DNA of 64,000 nt from Daucus carota subsp. sativus. Taxonomy: Eukaryota; Streptophyta; Magnoliopsida; Apiales; Apiaceae. Location of the stretch: positions 29,721,606 through 29,785,605 of the forward strand of contig NC_030387.2 of the NCBI RefSeq assembly GCF_001625215.2, written 5' to 3'. Positions within the stretch are counted from its first letter, which is position 1, and each line of letters opens with the position of its first letter. Below, in pieces: positions 47,493-58,800 of this stretch. The notes under the pieces were generated by a model. It worked only from the letters and a program-made list of their open reading frames with translations, searched no databases and was not told the origin of the DNA. Position numbers and translations under genes: made by a program.

Positions 47493-49670
47493 ATGGAATC
47501 TGCAGCTGATACTGAAGAGAGTTATGATTTGGGCTATGAGCCATCACCATCTTCTGTTGATCAGACTGATCATTCACCTACAGAAACGACTTCGTATTCA
47601 ACAATCAGTGGAGATTCTTTTAAGCACCGACGAATGTACTCTGAGATCTCTGCATCTTCAGAGCTTACATATGACAGCAGCTACTCGGATACGCCATCTC
47701 CAGTATGCTGGCCAGCTATGAAATCTCCTAATCTGACTGCACTTACAAGACTGGAAACACGACAGCAGAAACCGGAGAATCAAGAACCAGTAGATATCGG
47801 TAAGTTGTTAATAATGCTGCTCTTTCAGTCCTGCTTTTTAGAAGTATGCTTCAAAATTTTATTTTTAATCAATTTGTTTAAAAATGGACTAATAATGAGA
47901 ACCCTAGTAAATTTTGTTTAGATTGATCATACCAAGAATTTCACTAGGCAGAAATGAATGTTTTTTCGAAGGTTTTGTGTCTGATCAGGTGCAGAATAAG
48001 ATTTTGCTCTGTTATAAGACACTCAACAGATTTCACTAATGTGTTTGAAATGTTGACAGAACTTGAGATGATGAAGGAAAGATTTTCGAAGCTGTTGTTG
48101 GGCGAAGACATGTCAGGGAGTGGGAAGGGAGTTTGCACAGCAGTCACAATCTCCAATGCTATAACAAATCTCTATGGTAATATTATAGAATATCATAAAA
48201 TCATATATTATGCTAACACAAAGTGTTCTCTTCGGCATTTAATCTCATTGTTTGATCTGTTTAAAAAATTTAGCTTCCGTGTTTGGCCAACACCTCAAGT
48301 TGGAGCCGCTGCATCTGGAAAAGAAACTGATGTGGAAAAGAGAGATGAATTGCCTTCTATCTGTATGTGATTATATAGTGGAGTTTGTCCCGGCATCACA
48401 TAATTTAAAAGACGGAACAGCTGTTGAGGTGACGATTTTTAAACTAATTACTAAAGAATTTGTAGTTATATCTCTCAGTTTGTGATTCTGACACAATAAT
48501 TACAATTTTTTCCAGATTCTGACGAATCGGCCACGATCTGATATCTCTATCAACCTTCCAGCACTGAGAAAACTTGACGCAATGCTAGTCGTAAGACGAT
48601 CTTTGTCCACTCTTTGAAACATTTTGGTGCTTCCTGAGGATTTTCTAGCTCATTGTTTATTTCCATGTATTTGTGTCTTCGTTGCAGGAACAAGTCCTTG
48701 AAAGTTTCCATGATATGGAGTTTTGGTATGCAGAACAAGGTAGCATGTCAGGAAATTCAACACGTTCAGGCTCGTTCAGGAGGATCATTCCTCCACCTCA
48801 GCGCACAGAACAGAAGTGGTGGCTGCCAGTTCCTTGCGTGCCTTCCAACGGCCTCTCTGACGAGTCAAGGAAGCATTTACGACACCAACGCAATTGCACT
48901 AATCAAATCCTGAAAGCAGCAATGGCAATTAATAGTAGCATTCTTGCTGAGATGGAAATCCCAGACACATATATTGCATCTCTTCCTAAGGTTAGTAAAC
49001 AGCCCTTTCAAACAACTCAAGTTTGATATATTTTCCTAAGCATCGAAAAGATTTAATGATAATTATATAATAAATTCTTTTTCTGTTGAAATGATACTTG
49101 TAGAGTGGAAAAGAAAGTGTTGGAGATACAATATATCGCTATATGTCACAATGTTCTGCAAACAAATTCTCCCCAGATTATCTTCTCAACTATCTGAATA
49201 TAAGTTCCGAACATGAAGCACTCGAGCTAGCAGACCGCGTTGAGGCATCCATGTATACATGGAGGCGTAAAGCCTGCTTGAATCCTTCAAAATCATCATG
49301 GAACATGGTGAAAGACCTTATGTCTGATATTGACCGAAGTGATAAAAACACGGTCTTAGCTGAAAGAGCTGAGATTCTGTTGTTTACCTTGAAGCAACGG
49401 TATCCGGAACTTTCACAGACAACCTTGGATACAAGCAAAATCCAATGCAATAAGGTACGTCGTTATTTTCATTAAAGATTCACAATTTGTTGAAGTATTG
49501 CATAAGATATTAATATAAAAAAATCACGGATCATATAGGATGTAGGACAAGCAATTTTAGAGAGCTATTCAAGAGTCTTGGAAGGTTTAGCATTTAACAT
49601 TGTTGCTTGGATTGAAGATGTACTGTTCATGGATAAATCTACGAAGAACCTGGTAGTGGAGTCTAGATAA
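47493..49670 (+). CDS. ROPGEF: Rop guanine nucleotide exchange factor with PRONE domain (7 exons)
   Basis: Exons: 47493-47799, 48060-48176, 48274-48428, 48516-48590, 48688-48990, 49104-49454 and 49539-49670. They total 1,440 nt and 479 residues. The protein activates ROP small GTPases at the plasma membrane by GDP/GTP exchange, known to act in polar growth such as root hairs and pollen tubes. A Ser/Thr/Tyr-rich N-terminus of about 102 residues precedes the PRONE domain, which starts [20 protein letters not shown] and includes ITNLYASVFGQ, RREM-type [18 protein letters not shown], the conserved [10 protein letters not shown] and [13 protein letters not shown] ends at [13 protein letters not shown] and only about 10 residues follow, so the regulatory C-terminal tail of some RopGEFs is absent. 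The ATG at 47493 is the first in frame. The position near BAM2 suggests orthology with Arabidopsis RopGEF3/RopGEF4. Confidence 0.93.
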
Positions 49671-50412
49671 CGAGTTCTTGTGAGCTTTCACTGAAAACTC
49701 GAGCCTCGGTGCAGGAGAAGTGGCACGGTATCTTTTAGTTCTCGGCCATTTTTGTGAAATCTCTTAAAATATATGTTCCTGGATCAGCAGACAGATGGTA
49801 ATCTGATGAAGTGAGACTGTAGATGTTCAAAACCCTCGGGTCTTTTTCTCTTCCGTGTTTCTTTACTTGTAAATTGTCCTCAAGCAAATTGCAGCATTGT
49901 CAAAGAAAAAACATACTATGGTTTTGACATAATTCAACATGAGTAAATTTACTCGGTATAGAAGCATTATTAAATCACAAGAAGAAGAAAGTTATATAGT
50001 TAGATAATAAGCTGTCTTAAATGAAAGAAATTTTTTTTATGAAATAAGTTTTTACAGTCTATAAAAAATTACAAGATGATTCTTTGAAGTAATGAAATCC
50101 TTTCTTTTGTCAAAAAAAATAAATTAGATAAAACTTTTCATATTAAGATTAAGGGTTAAGGTTTATCCTCTATTATCCTAGATTTTCGACTCTGACTCAA
50201 CTCGAGAATTTTTATAGAACAGATACTCAATTGTAAGACTATAAGGCATATTAGTCAAACAAAAAAAAGATTAATAGAGAAATCACAAACATAATACTAA
50301 TACAACTTTGAAAACAATTTACAACTTACAAGAGTTTATTATTGATCCATGTTCCAAAGACTGATTTCAAGATCCACACATTTCTTCAAAGCATGTTGAA
50401 GAGCTAAAAGCT
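49671..50412. other. Convergent 3' regions of RopGEF and the third RLP
   Basis: 3' UTR-like AT-rich sequence between two convergent genes. No further gene is seen. Confidence 0.5.
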
Positions 50413-53400
50413 TTAAGCCTTTCTCTGAAATCTGGCAATGCGGACAGCCATGGCAACAATTAATCTCTCTTTCAAGTTGTCCAAAAACAGAAAATATGCA
50501 TGTCTCCAACGACGGTTTAGTACTAATATTCCGATGATTCCCCAAAATGTGGTGCTAAAACCAAGCACTGCACTTACATACAGCCACCTCTGATAGTCAC
50601 TGTCGTCTCCATCATCTTCGTTCTCACCAAATGAAGGCTGAATGTGATCAGTTGGTTCGTCTCCAGGACAGGTAATTGTGAGTGGTTTACCGCATAGCTC
50701 AGTGTTGCCCTCATATGCGGAAATACTGAACCCTTGGAGTTGAGTCCCAGATGGAATTTTTCCCGAAAAGTTATTGTTTGAGAGATCTAAAAAACCAAGA
50801 AAAGTTAATCCAGACATGCTTTGAGGAATTTCACCAGAAAATTTGTTTGCTGACAAGTCTAAGCATTCTAATGCTTTCAATTGGCCAATCTCTTGTGGGA
50901 GTTCTCCATTAAACCTATTCACTGACAAGTTCAATCCCTTAAGGTCTAAAAGTCTGGTTATTGCTGTGGGAATTTCTCCAGTCAATTCATTGGTTGACAG
51001 ATCGATCATCTTCAGATATGCAAAATTTCTTCCGTACTCAAACTCTTGGCCCTTCCACCTTGCCAATACATTATCGACATAATAGTCTGTATCATTTGAT
51101 GGAACTGATGAATTTGTTAAGTAAAAATGATTTCCAACTTCATTTCCTTTTCTGGTCATGGCAGTAAAATTACCAAAGCATGGAGGAATAGTTCCAGAAA
51201 TTCTGTTGATGGACAAGTCCAGAAAATGAAGGTTATGTAGATGACAGATTTCATAAGGCAGGCTTCCATAAAACCTATTAGATTTTAGGATCAGTGCGTA
51301 TAACTTCAGGTGGTCTTTCCCAATCCATGATGGTACCTTACCCGATAGCTTATTAAACCCAAAATCTACAAAACCAAGGCCCCGGCAGTTCCTCAGAGAT
51401 GCAGGCAATTCACCATAGAGCTTATTGTTTCGCAAAATCAGTGTCTGGAGAGAACCCAAATGTCCAATTGACGTTGGAATTCTACCGGAAAAATTGTTAT
51501 ATCCCAAGTTCAGAAAGGCTAGAAGTTCAAAATGTATCCAATTATCAGGAAGTGCACCAAACAATTTGTTATGGGAAAGATCAAGAAAGCTTAAAGCATA
51601 GTATTCAACAACAGAGAAGGATTGGAGTGTTCCTGAAAACTTGTTTTGGGATAGAATTATTTTTGAACATCCTGCATGGAATACTGGTGGTAGTGCTCCA
51701 TTGAAATAATTGAAACTCAAATCTATCACTTCAAGTTGATCAAAATTAAAGGAGAATTCACCCCTAATTTTGTTAGAAGATAGATTTAACAACTTCATTA
51801 TACTGGAGAGGTTACCAAACCAGATAGGGATGTTATCTGAAATTTGACTGTTTGAGATATCAAGATGAACAATGTGTTGTTGGTTGCGAATCCAGTTAGG
51901 GAATTTTGGCCCCAGCTTGCATGATGTCACAGAAAGTTCCCAGAGTTGGAAAGGAGGAAGCCAATTCGAAGTAAACTCAAATGTCAGAGAATTGAATGAT
52001 GTACGTATGTACTCTAACCTGGAAAGATTGAACAAATGTACTTCAAAGATTGTACTGTGGATGGAATTCATTGAAAGGTCCAGCTCTCGAAGACTGGAGA
52101 GCAGCCCAGTTGACCGAGTCTCCCACTTTGTGAGTTGATTCTTATCAAGTCGCAATACTTGCAAAGCTGAACACCCAGTAAAATCAGGAAGACCCCCTGA
52201 AAACTGATTGTCAGAAAGATTTAACGACCACAAGGAAGAAAATCTTGTAAAATTTGGCAAAGAGCCTCTAAGCTGATTATTGGACAAATCCAAGATTTGT
52301 AACACTGAATGGTGTTTAAAAACTATTGGTAAATATCCATTTAACTGATTAGAGTTGGCATCTAACTCTCTGAGGGATGAAAGTAGTGTAATATCAGGAA
52401 CCGAACCAGTGAGTTGGTTTTTATACAATGACAACTCTTGCAAATGAGATAAATGTCCAGATAAAAGATCTTCAAGGTTCCCAGTGAAATTGTTGGAACT
52501 GAAATCTGCAGATCGCAATCTGGATAAATTACAAATTGATTTTGGAAGATCACCAGTAAGTTGATTTGCAGAGAGATCCAGTTTGGTTAAAGTAGTCATA
52601 AGAGGCAAAGTGTTTGCAATTGGGCCGCTCAAGATGTTCTGGCCAAGATTTAGATCAGTAAGAGCAGTCAACTGAGCAAACGACTGTGGAATTGCACCTT
52701 CTAACATGTTATCATGCAGGTCAAGTACTTCCAGGCTGAAAGTATTGTGGGAGAGCCAATAAACGATGGAGGAATTGATAAGATTATCTCTATGATAAAG
52801 AGCAGAAATAGAAGATGAAAAATTACTTAAAGTAGAAGATGGAGACAAAAGATGGCATCCCTCTATACGTAAAATGGATATGGAAGGGATCCTTTGAATG
52901 AAGCTTACCCAAATACCGGGAGGAGTGATGTCGATACCACTCAAGGCAAGATGTGCCAAAGAAGTTAAATTAAACAACCAACTAAAGTTTCCATTTGGTG
53001 TTAGATAATTCCAACTCAGGTCAAGATGCTGCAAGTTGGAGAGGTTTTCAAGCTCATGTGGGACAACTCCATCAAAGCCACAGTTGGAAAGATCAAGGTA
53101 TTTTAAGCTGTGGAGTGAGCCAATAAACTTTGGAATAGGACCCCCCGTACAAGAATTACTAAGATTTAGATACTGCAACTTAGACAGGTTCCCAATCTGC
53201 TCGGGAATTGATCCCCCTATCCAAGGTGATAATTCTGATACCCCTATGCAAGTATCTGATAAATCAAGGTGTACTAACTCAGTGAGAGAACCAATGAATT
53301 TGGGAATCCCTACGAAGATATTGCTACTGAGGTCCAGGTAGTTAAGATATTTTAAATCAAGCAACAAATTACTGACACTGACACGAGCATTAGTTGTTTC

Positions 53401-53706
53401 TAAGTAATAAGATGGTTGAATAAGAGAAGAAAGATAAAGGTGAGTTACATGACCGGTGTGATTATCACAGCCAACACCTTTCCATTCGCAGCAATCATTT
53501 TCTTCCTTCTTCCACGATTGAAGCTGATCGTATTCATTTGCAACACTTTGTCTAAACACCAGCAGAGCGTCTCTCTCGCTCTCAATGCACCTTACGTGAC
53601 TGTCATATTTTGATAAAGATTCTGATTCAAACGACAATGTTTCCATGCATGGCAAAAAACATACAGCGACTAGGACATGAAGAGCATAAATTACTATTTT
53701 CATCAT
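50413..53706 (-). CDS. LRR receptor-like protein, EIX2-like, third copy
   Basis: Intact intronless RLP of 1,097 residues. Signal peptide (MMKIVIYALHVLVAVCF...), LRRNT_2 motif (CIESERDALLVFRQSV...CCEWKGVGC), about 30 LRRs, island (VLARWKGQEFEYGRNF), final LRRs, cap (ELCGKPLTITCPGDEP), acidic stretch (ENEDDGDDSDY), membrane helix (LYVSAVLGFSTTFWGIIGIL) and basic tail (NRRWRHAYF...RIARFQRKA). It is a more distant paralog of the 9-19 kb pair and lies about 32 kb away, between the RopGEF and the PHT4 transporter. Like them it should sense an extracellular ligand and need a SOBIR1-type partner kinase. Two ATGs in tandem (53706 and 53703) give equivalent starts. Confidence 0.93.
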   Translation of the reverse strand: MMKIVIYALHVLVAVCFLPCMETLSFESESLSKYDSHVRCIESERDALLVFRQSVANEYDQLQSWKKEENDCCEWKGVGCDNHTGHVTHLYLSSLIQPSYYLETTNARVSVSNLLLDLKYLNYLDLSSNIFVGIPKFIGSLTELVHLDLSDTCIGVSELSPWIGGSIPEQIGNLSKLQYLNLSNSCTGGPIPKFIGSLHSLKYLDLSNCGFDGVVPHELENLSNLQHLDLSWNYLTPNGNFSWLFNLTSLAHLALSGIDITPPGIWVSFIQRIPSISILRIEGCHLLSPSSTLSNFSSSISALYHRDNLINSSIVYWLSHNTFSLEVLDLHDNMLEGAIPQSFAQLTALTDLNLGQNILSGPIANTLPLMTTLTKLDLSANQLTGDLPKSICNLSRLRSADFSSNNFTGNLEDLLSGHLSHLQELSLYKNQLTGSVPDITLLSSLRELDANSNQLNGYLPIVFKHHSVLQILDLSNNQLRGSLPNFTRFSSLWSLNLSDNQFSGGLPDFTGCSALQVLRLDKNQLTKWETRSTGLLSSLRELDLSMNSIHSTIFEVHLFNLSRLEYIRTSFNSLTFEFTSNWLPPFQLWELSVTSCKLGPKFPNWIRNQQHIVHLDISNSQISDNIPIWFGNLSSIMKLLNLSSNKIRGEFSFNFDQLEVIDLSFNYFNGALPPVFHAGCSKIILSQNKFSGTLQSFSVVEYYALSFLDLSHNKLFGALPDNWIHFELLAFLNLGYNNFSGRIPTSIGHLGSLQTLILRNNKLYGELPASLRNCRGLGFVDFGFNKLSGKVPSWIGKDHLKLYALILKSNRFYGSLPYEICHLHNLHFLDLSINRISGTIPPCFGNFTAMTRKGNEVGNHFYLTNSSVPSNDTDYYVDNVLARWKGQEFEYGRNFAYLKMIDLSTNELTGEIPTAITRLLDLKGLNLSVNRFNGELPQEIGQLKALECLDLSANKFSGEIPQSMSGLTFLGFLDLSNNNFSGKIPSGTQLQGFSISAYEGNTELCGKPLTITCPGDEPTDHIQPSFGENEDDGDDSDYQRWLYVSAVLGFSTTFWGIIGILVLNRRWRHAYFLFLDNLKERLIVAMAVRIARFQRKA

Positions 53707-55140
53707 ATTAATATTTTGAAATCAAGAGGGGCAACAAAGCAAATAAATTACAAGAAGTACTAAACAAATATTCAAGTATATCAAAGAAAGAAGTAGTATT
53801 CAAGTGGACAAGGAAGCTGTACTGCAGTGCATTTTACTTTGACATATTCAAGTCTCCTGAAGTCTACAATCTGTTATAATTCTCATCTATAATAATTGCA
53901 AACTTACCCGTTTGAAAGAAATTCCTGTCACAAGCAATATTTCTATGTGGACCAGAACTTGCACTACATTTTCTTTGACATAATCGCCTCTCTACAGTCT
54001 ACAGCTCTGGGAGAGGGATCTTCTACTTCTTCACTGATCAGAAGACTTTGTAGTCGATTTGATCTGCAAACACGTTAAACAAAAAAGGTCATCAAGAAAT
54101 ACATTTTCAACATAGATAAATGCTCCCAGCTCGGAGAGGGGCTTGGTATACATTTAAGGTTGTACTTTCATAAATTATTTTAAAATTTTTATGAACTTTT
54201 GATAAGTGTTTTATATTTATATTTTATAATTGTTGATGGAAGTATAGAAAAGTGTTGAAGTGGAGAAAAATTAATTTTAATTGATAAAAATAGTTTATAA
54301 TATGTATAATGGTGTCCTTAAGGTACTTGTTGGATCTTAAATCTTTCAAATGAAATCACTTTCTTTGTCATTTAAATATCCAATTATCGAAATCGAATAT
54401 CTCGCAATTCATATATATCGATACATTTACAGAAATCGTTAAATACCGGACTTGTAATCGATGCTTAGATGATAAAGAATATAAATTTAAATACTCAAAC
54501 TCGGTAATATTCGGTACAACTCAGCCTACACAATTAGGTAGGAGTGAATGACGAGTTAAACGATGCACATCCAGTATTTACAAAAAAAAATTATATCCAG
54601 CAACATAAGGGTTGTGTGAATTTTCTTTATGTGTTATGTGAATTTTTTTATGTGTTATATATGTATACTATATGTGTAATATTGTCTTTTGTTATAGACA
54701 AATTTGTTACCGGCTTCTTATCGCAAAAAAGGTATAAGTGACATTCTTCCTAAGAATGATTAGAAAAATTAATCTGTGTTGTAACTTGTACTCCTCCGTT
54801 TCTTATCGATTGGGTTGGGTACGAACTACGAAGGTTAAGAAATATGAATAAAATATTTGGAACAAGAAAGAAAATTGGGTGAAGTGGCGGGACCTATTGA
54901 TTTTTAACGTATAAAAAGAAGATTGTGGTGTAAAAGTAGTGTGAAAACGAAAAAAAAAGGGAGGAGATGTGGTGGGACTCATCGACTATATTCAGTAAGT
55001 TTTAAAATATAAAAAAATGGATGAGACACGTAAAAAATATATATATAAAGACATGGTTGGGAGAGAGGGATATATAAATTAAAGGTTTATCCTTGTTGAC
55101 CCAGATTATAGGTTCAACTCTAGATCACCTCGATAATATC
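53707..55140. other. Upstream region of the third RLP and spacer
   Basis: A diverged copy of the RLP upstream module (taataattgcaaacttacccg) lies at about 53890-53935. Beyond about 54100 the sequence is AT-rich. A phrase near 54790 (ctcctccgtttcttatcgattg) recalls a Stowaway end, but no matching inverted end was found. Confidence 0.5.
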
Positions 55141-55515
55141 TTAGAGCATCTCCAACCATTAGAAGCCTTTAGCTAAAGTTCAGTTGTCATACAAAAAATA
55201 AAAATTACAGCCAACGTCTAAAAAACGACTCCAACCACACTCCCCCTTAATTATAATTATAGCCACCTCCTATGGATAGCTATATTTGTCGATCCACTAC
55301 AGGTCTGTAAGAAATATGTAAAATATTACACATCATTTATTACCATATTAAAGTGATAGATTCTTTTTATAACAATCTAAAATATTAATAACATGTTATT
55401 TTTAAATTATAGCCAATATCATCAAAGCAAAATGTCTTACATATTCAGCAAATTTTACAAAATATCAATTTAGCCCATCATTATAGCCTAACCCCTGTTG
55501 GAATAGATGTTAGTC
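55141..55515. mobile_element. Candidate MITE with gagcatctccaacc ends
   Basis: The left end tagagcatctccaaccatt has an imperfect inverted partner, tgttggaatagatgtta, ending near 55515. The ends resemble the common plant MITE ends AGAGCATCTCCAAC...GTTGGAGATGCTCT. There is no ORF. A similar phrase (agagcaaccccaaccatg) starts at the very end of the window near 63975. Confidence 0.45.
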
Positions 55516-55878
55516 ATATTAGAAAAAAAAAAATCGAGTGAGTAAGCATTTTGTTAAAAAAGAAAAAGAAAAATGGGGGTAAGCATTAACCATAGTTCAC
55601 AAAAGTTCCACGTAAGGCAATAAATTAATGAAGCATACGCAAACAGGGCTAATATTGTAATTTTCCTCCACTTTAACTACAAAGAATATACTCCCAAGTG
55701 TCAAATTCACAGTCCACCTGTTGCTACCTGTTTTGCTCCACTCCTTAAATATACGTACAGTTTCTGTATGTATGAGTGATATTAACGAGGCTTATCTTCA
55801 CTTCTCTCCTTCACTACTTCATTTTCACTTTAATTTCACTATTATATATCTATTATAATTCTCCACTCGCCGGAAACC

Positions 55879-58800
55879 ATGGCTATCGGCGCCGTCGTTT
55901 CTCACCGGAACTTCGGCTCTTTTCTCGGTTCAGGTATTCATTTCTTCCTGCATTTTGTAATTCTGCGTCTTGTTCATCTTTTCATTGATTTTGATGAGTT
56001 ATAGTTATGCTGATGATGATATATCTGAGATATGCGATTGATTTGTATTGTTTATTGTGCGCTTTGTTTAATATATTAGAACCGACACTGACAGGAGTAG
56101 TGGAATTTGTTTATGTATAATATATGTTGAGTGTTGCTGCATTTTAAAATTATGTGTTTATTTGTTTTTTAAATTATTTTGTTCGGAATCAGGATTACGA
56201 AACAGGCGTGGCGGAATGATTGGTATCTATTTTTTAACTGAATTTGTGGTGATTAGTGCGGGTTTAGTGACGAATGTGTACTACAGAAATGTAATTGCTT
56301 GTGCTGTAAACTGTTTGTTATTGAGTCGAGTTGCAGCTTCATTATGTTATTATATTTTATGTTTCTTTTTATCTTATTATATGGATTTTTTTCTTTGTTA
56401 TTTAGTGATGATATTTTTTACTTTTCTGTCTGCATTGGGATTGAGATCCCGATAGTGTACTCAAGATTAAAATTAATTGATTTAATATAGATAGAATAGT
56501 GAAGAAGCCAGGCATTAAGATATAGTTTTACTTGATAGTCAGTTTGTGAAAATTGCATATGTGACGATGCTTCTGATATCGCTCAAACTTATATGTAGCA
56601 AGTATTTTATGATACAACAATGAAATTTTGATTTCTCCAATATATGTTTTCTTTTGTTATATGTACCCTCATATGAATTTTGAAATGCGAACTGAATTTT
56701 GGAATTGATAATGTGATTCAAGATATAACTTCTTAAGACGAGCAATCTATATGCTTGTCAAAAGACTAGTGATGCCAAAAAGTAGATTGGGAAACATAAA
56801 CGAAGTCAGTAGCAATAGTTCTTATCTTGCAAGTTTTGATGTTCTTGCTGTAATAATTTTCCCTGCTAATCACTTTAGATATGTTGCAAAAAACTTGTGT
56901 GGAACTTGTGTTTTTATCATATTGCAATATGAAGTATCACTGTTATGATTGTTTTCTTGCAAGTACAGGGAAAGTATATCAAGAGCCTTTATTCCCTGGA
57001 TACAGAAGGTACTCGTATCGGAATTTCGTTGGTTCTTCAAACAGTGAAACTCTTAGAACAAGGGTAACATGTCATCCTAATGTATTGCACCAACAATTTT
57101 CTAACTTTAATACGGTCAAGCATAGTCAGAGGACCAGAGCTATTTGTGAATGCTTCCTTTCATCAAGAAAACTAGGGAAACTGGGGATAGTCGACAGCCA
57201 ATTCCAGCAATCAAAACATGCTACAGTGATAAGAACCCGAGCTGATTATAAGTCTGAGGACTATGACATAACTGGAGAAGGTGTAGACTCACTTATCTCG
57301 TCAGAAGGAGCTGGTGAAGCTATATTAGTGGAGGCTGGACAACAAACTAAACCATGGTGGGAGCTGCCAAAGCGCTGGGTGATAGTACTACTTTGCTTTA
57401 CAGCATTCTTGTTATGCAACATGGACCGTGTGAGTTAATATTTTCATCAAACTCTTATTAGTCATGTAAGTGTAGGAAACTCCAAATTCTAGTGTGCCGC
57501 TTTTTCTGCTAGAAACTTGTGATAGTCAACACGATCCTGATAAGATTGTGGGACCCACCACTGGTTTGTGAATACTGTGTTGCTTATAGGACTGGAGAAG
57601 TTCTGAAAGAAGTATGGCGATTCCTGGTCACTACATTTATCATAATGCGTTGTTTAACTACATGATATATTTTTTTTTTTACTTGATTTACTGCAACTGC
57701 AAGCAGAGCATGGTGCTTTCAGAAGCAAGGGCGGGCTGATTCACCCTCTAATAAAATTTCACTTTATACTATTTACTTCTACAAGTATATATCTTACAAG
57801 TTAAAACTATATATATAATATATAGAATTATATATTATGTAGTCTGCAGAATTCTTACCATGTATAGACGAGGCCATAGGTTGTACATCCTATATAAATT
57901 TACTTTATAGGAGTTCTTGAGTTCAAGTCTCATCCTGCATATTTTTAATCACCACATTTACTATGGTATGTGTTTGTAATCTTGATACTCCATGATAAAA
58001 ACCAAACTTCATTGTTTTTTTCCCTTGTATCTTTACTAAATAGCAAGGTTCGTACTCAGCAGATAAATGATGCTAATGTAATCTTTTATTGTTTTCTATC
58101 ACAAAGTTGTCACATGACGGAATTATAAAAATGCAAAATTTTATTTGGTGAATCTAGGAAATAAGAGAATTAAATTTAATGTTTGCTTCTTAATGATTCT
58201 GCTTCAATTTTTATGTAGATACAGTTTCTCCAACATGTTAATTAACAGTTCTAATTCATTTCTTCAGGTGAACATGAGCATTGCTATACTGCCTATGTCA
58301 AAGGAGTTTAATTGGAACAGCGCTACTGTTGGTTTGATTCAGTCCTCTTTCTTCTGGGGGTATCTTCTCACTCAGGTTTTCTTCAAACCTCAAAGGAATG
58401 GCATGGTGGAAAAGATTAAGGCTATGTTTTATGAGGATTAGAATATGGGGACCTATATTATATCACGTTATGTTCAATTCAGGAAGTTTCTTTTCTTAAC
58501 TCACCCTGTCCGTGGGCATGGTGTTATAAAATATCCACAAATTAAACTAAAAAGCAATAAAATTTGTCAGCAGGATAGCATAATACTTATGATTTTTTGT
58601 AATATAAGAGCAAATAGTTCAACTTATTATTGTCTCTGCAAATGTCATATTTTGGACATATGTAAACTCCTGACTCCCAGGAAAGCTTGATGTATATAAT
58701 TTCATTTTCAAGTTGTTTTTTCAACCTTACAAATAATACTGAATTTATTAAAGTGATGAATAGCACTCATACTCTGGTAAAATTTGTGCTTTTTGGTTAG

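Noticed and set aside
54790-55030. Possible Stowaway MITE (ctcctccgtttctt)
   Set aside because: No inverted partner with a TA target site was found.
56162-56455. ORF of 97 codons and a possible extra exon (acceptor near 56193) in PHT4;4 intron 1
   Set aside because: The acceptor at 56968 joins exon 1 in the right phase and leads to the conserved exon. The ORF is a chance hydrophobic reading of T-rich intron.
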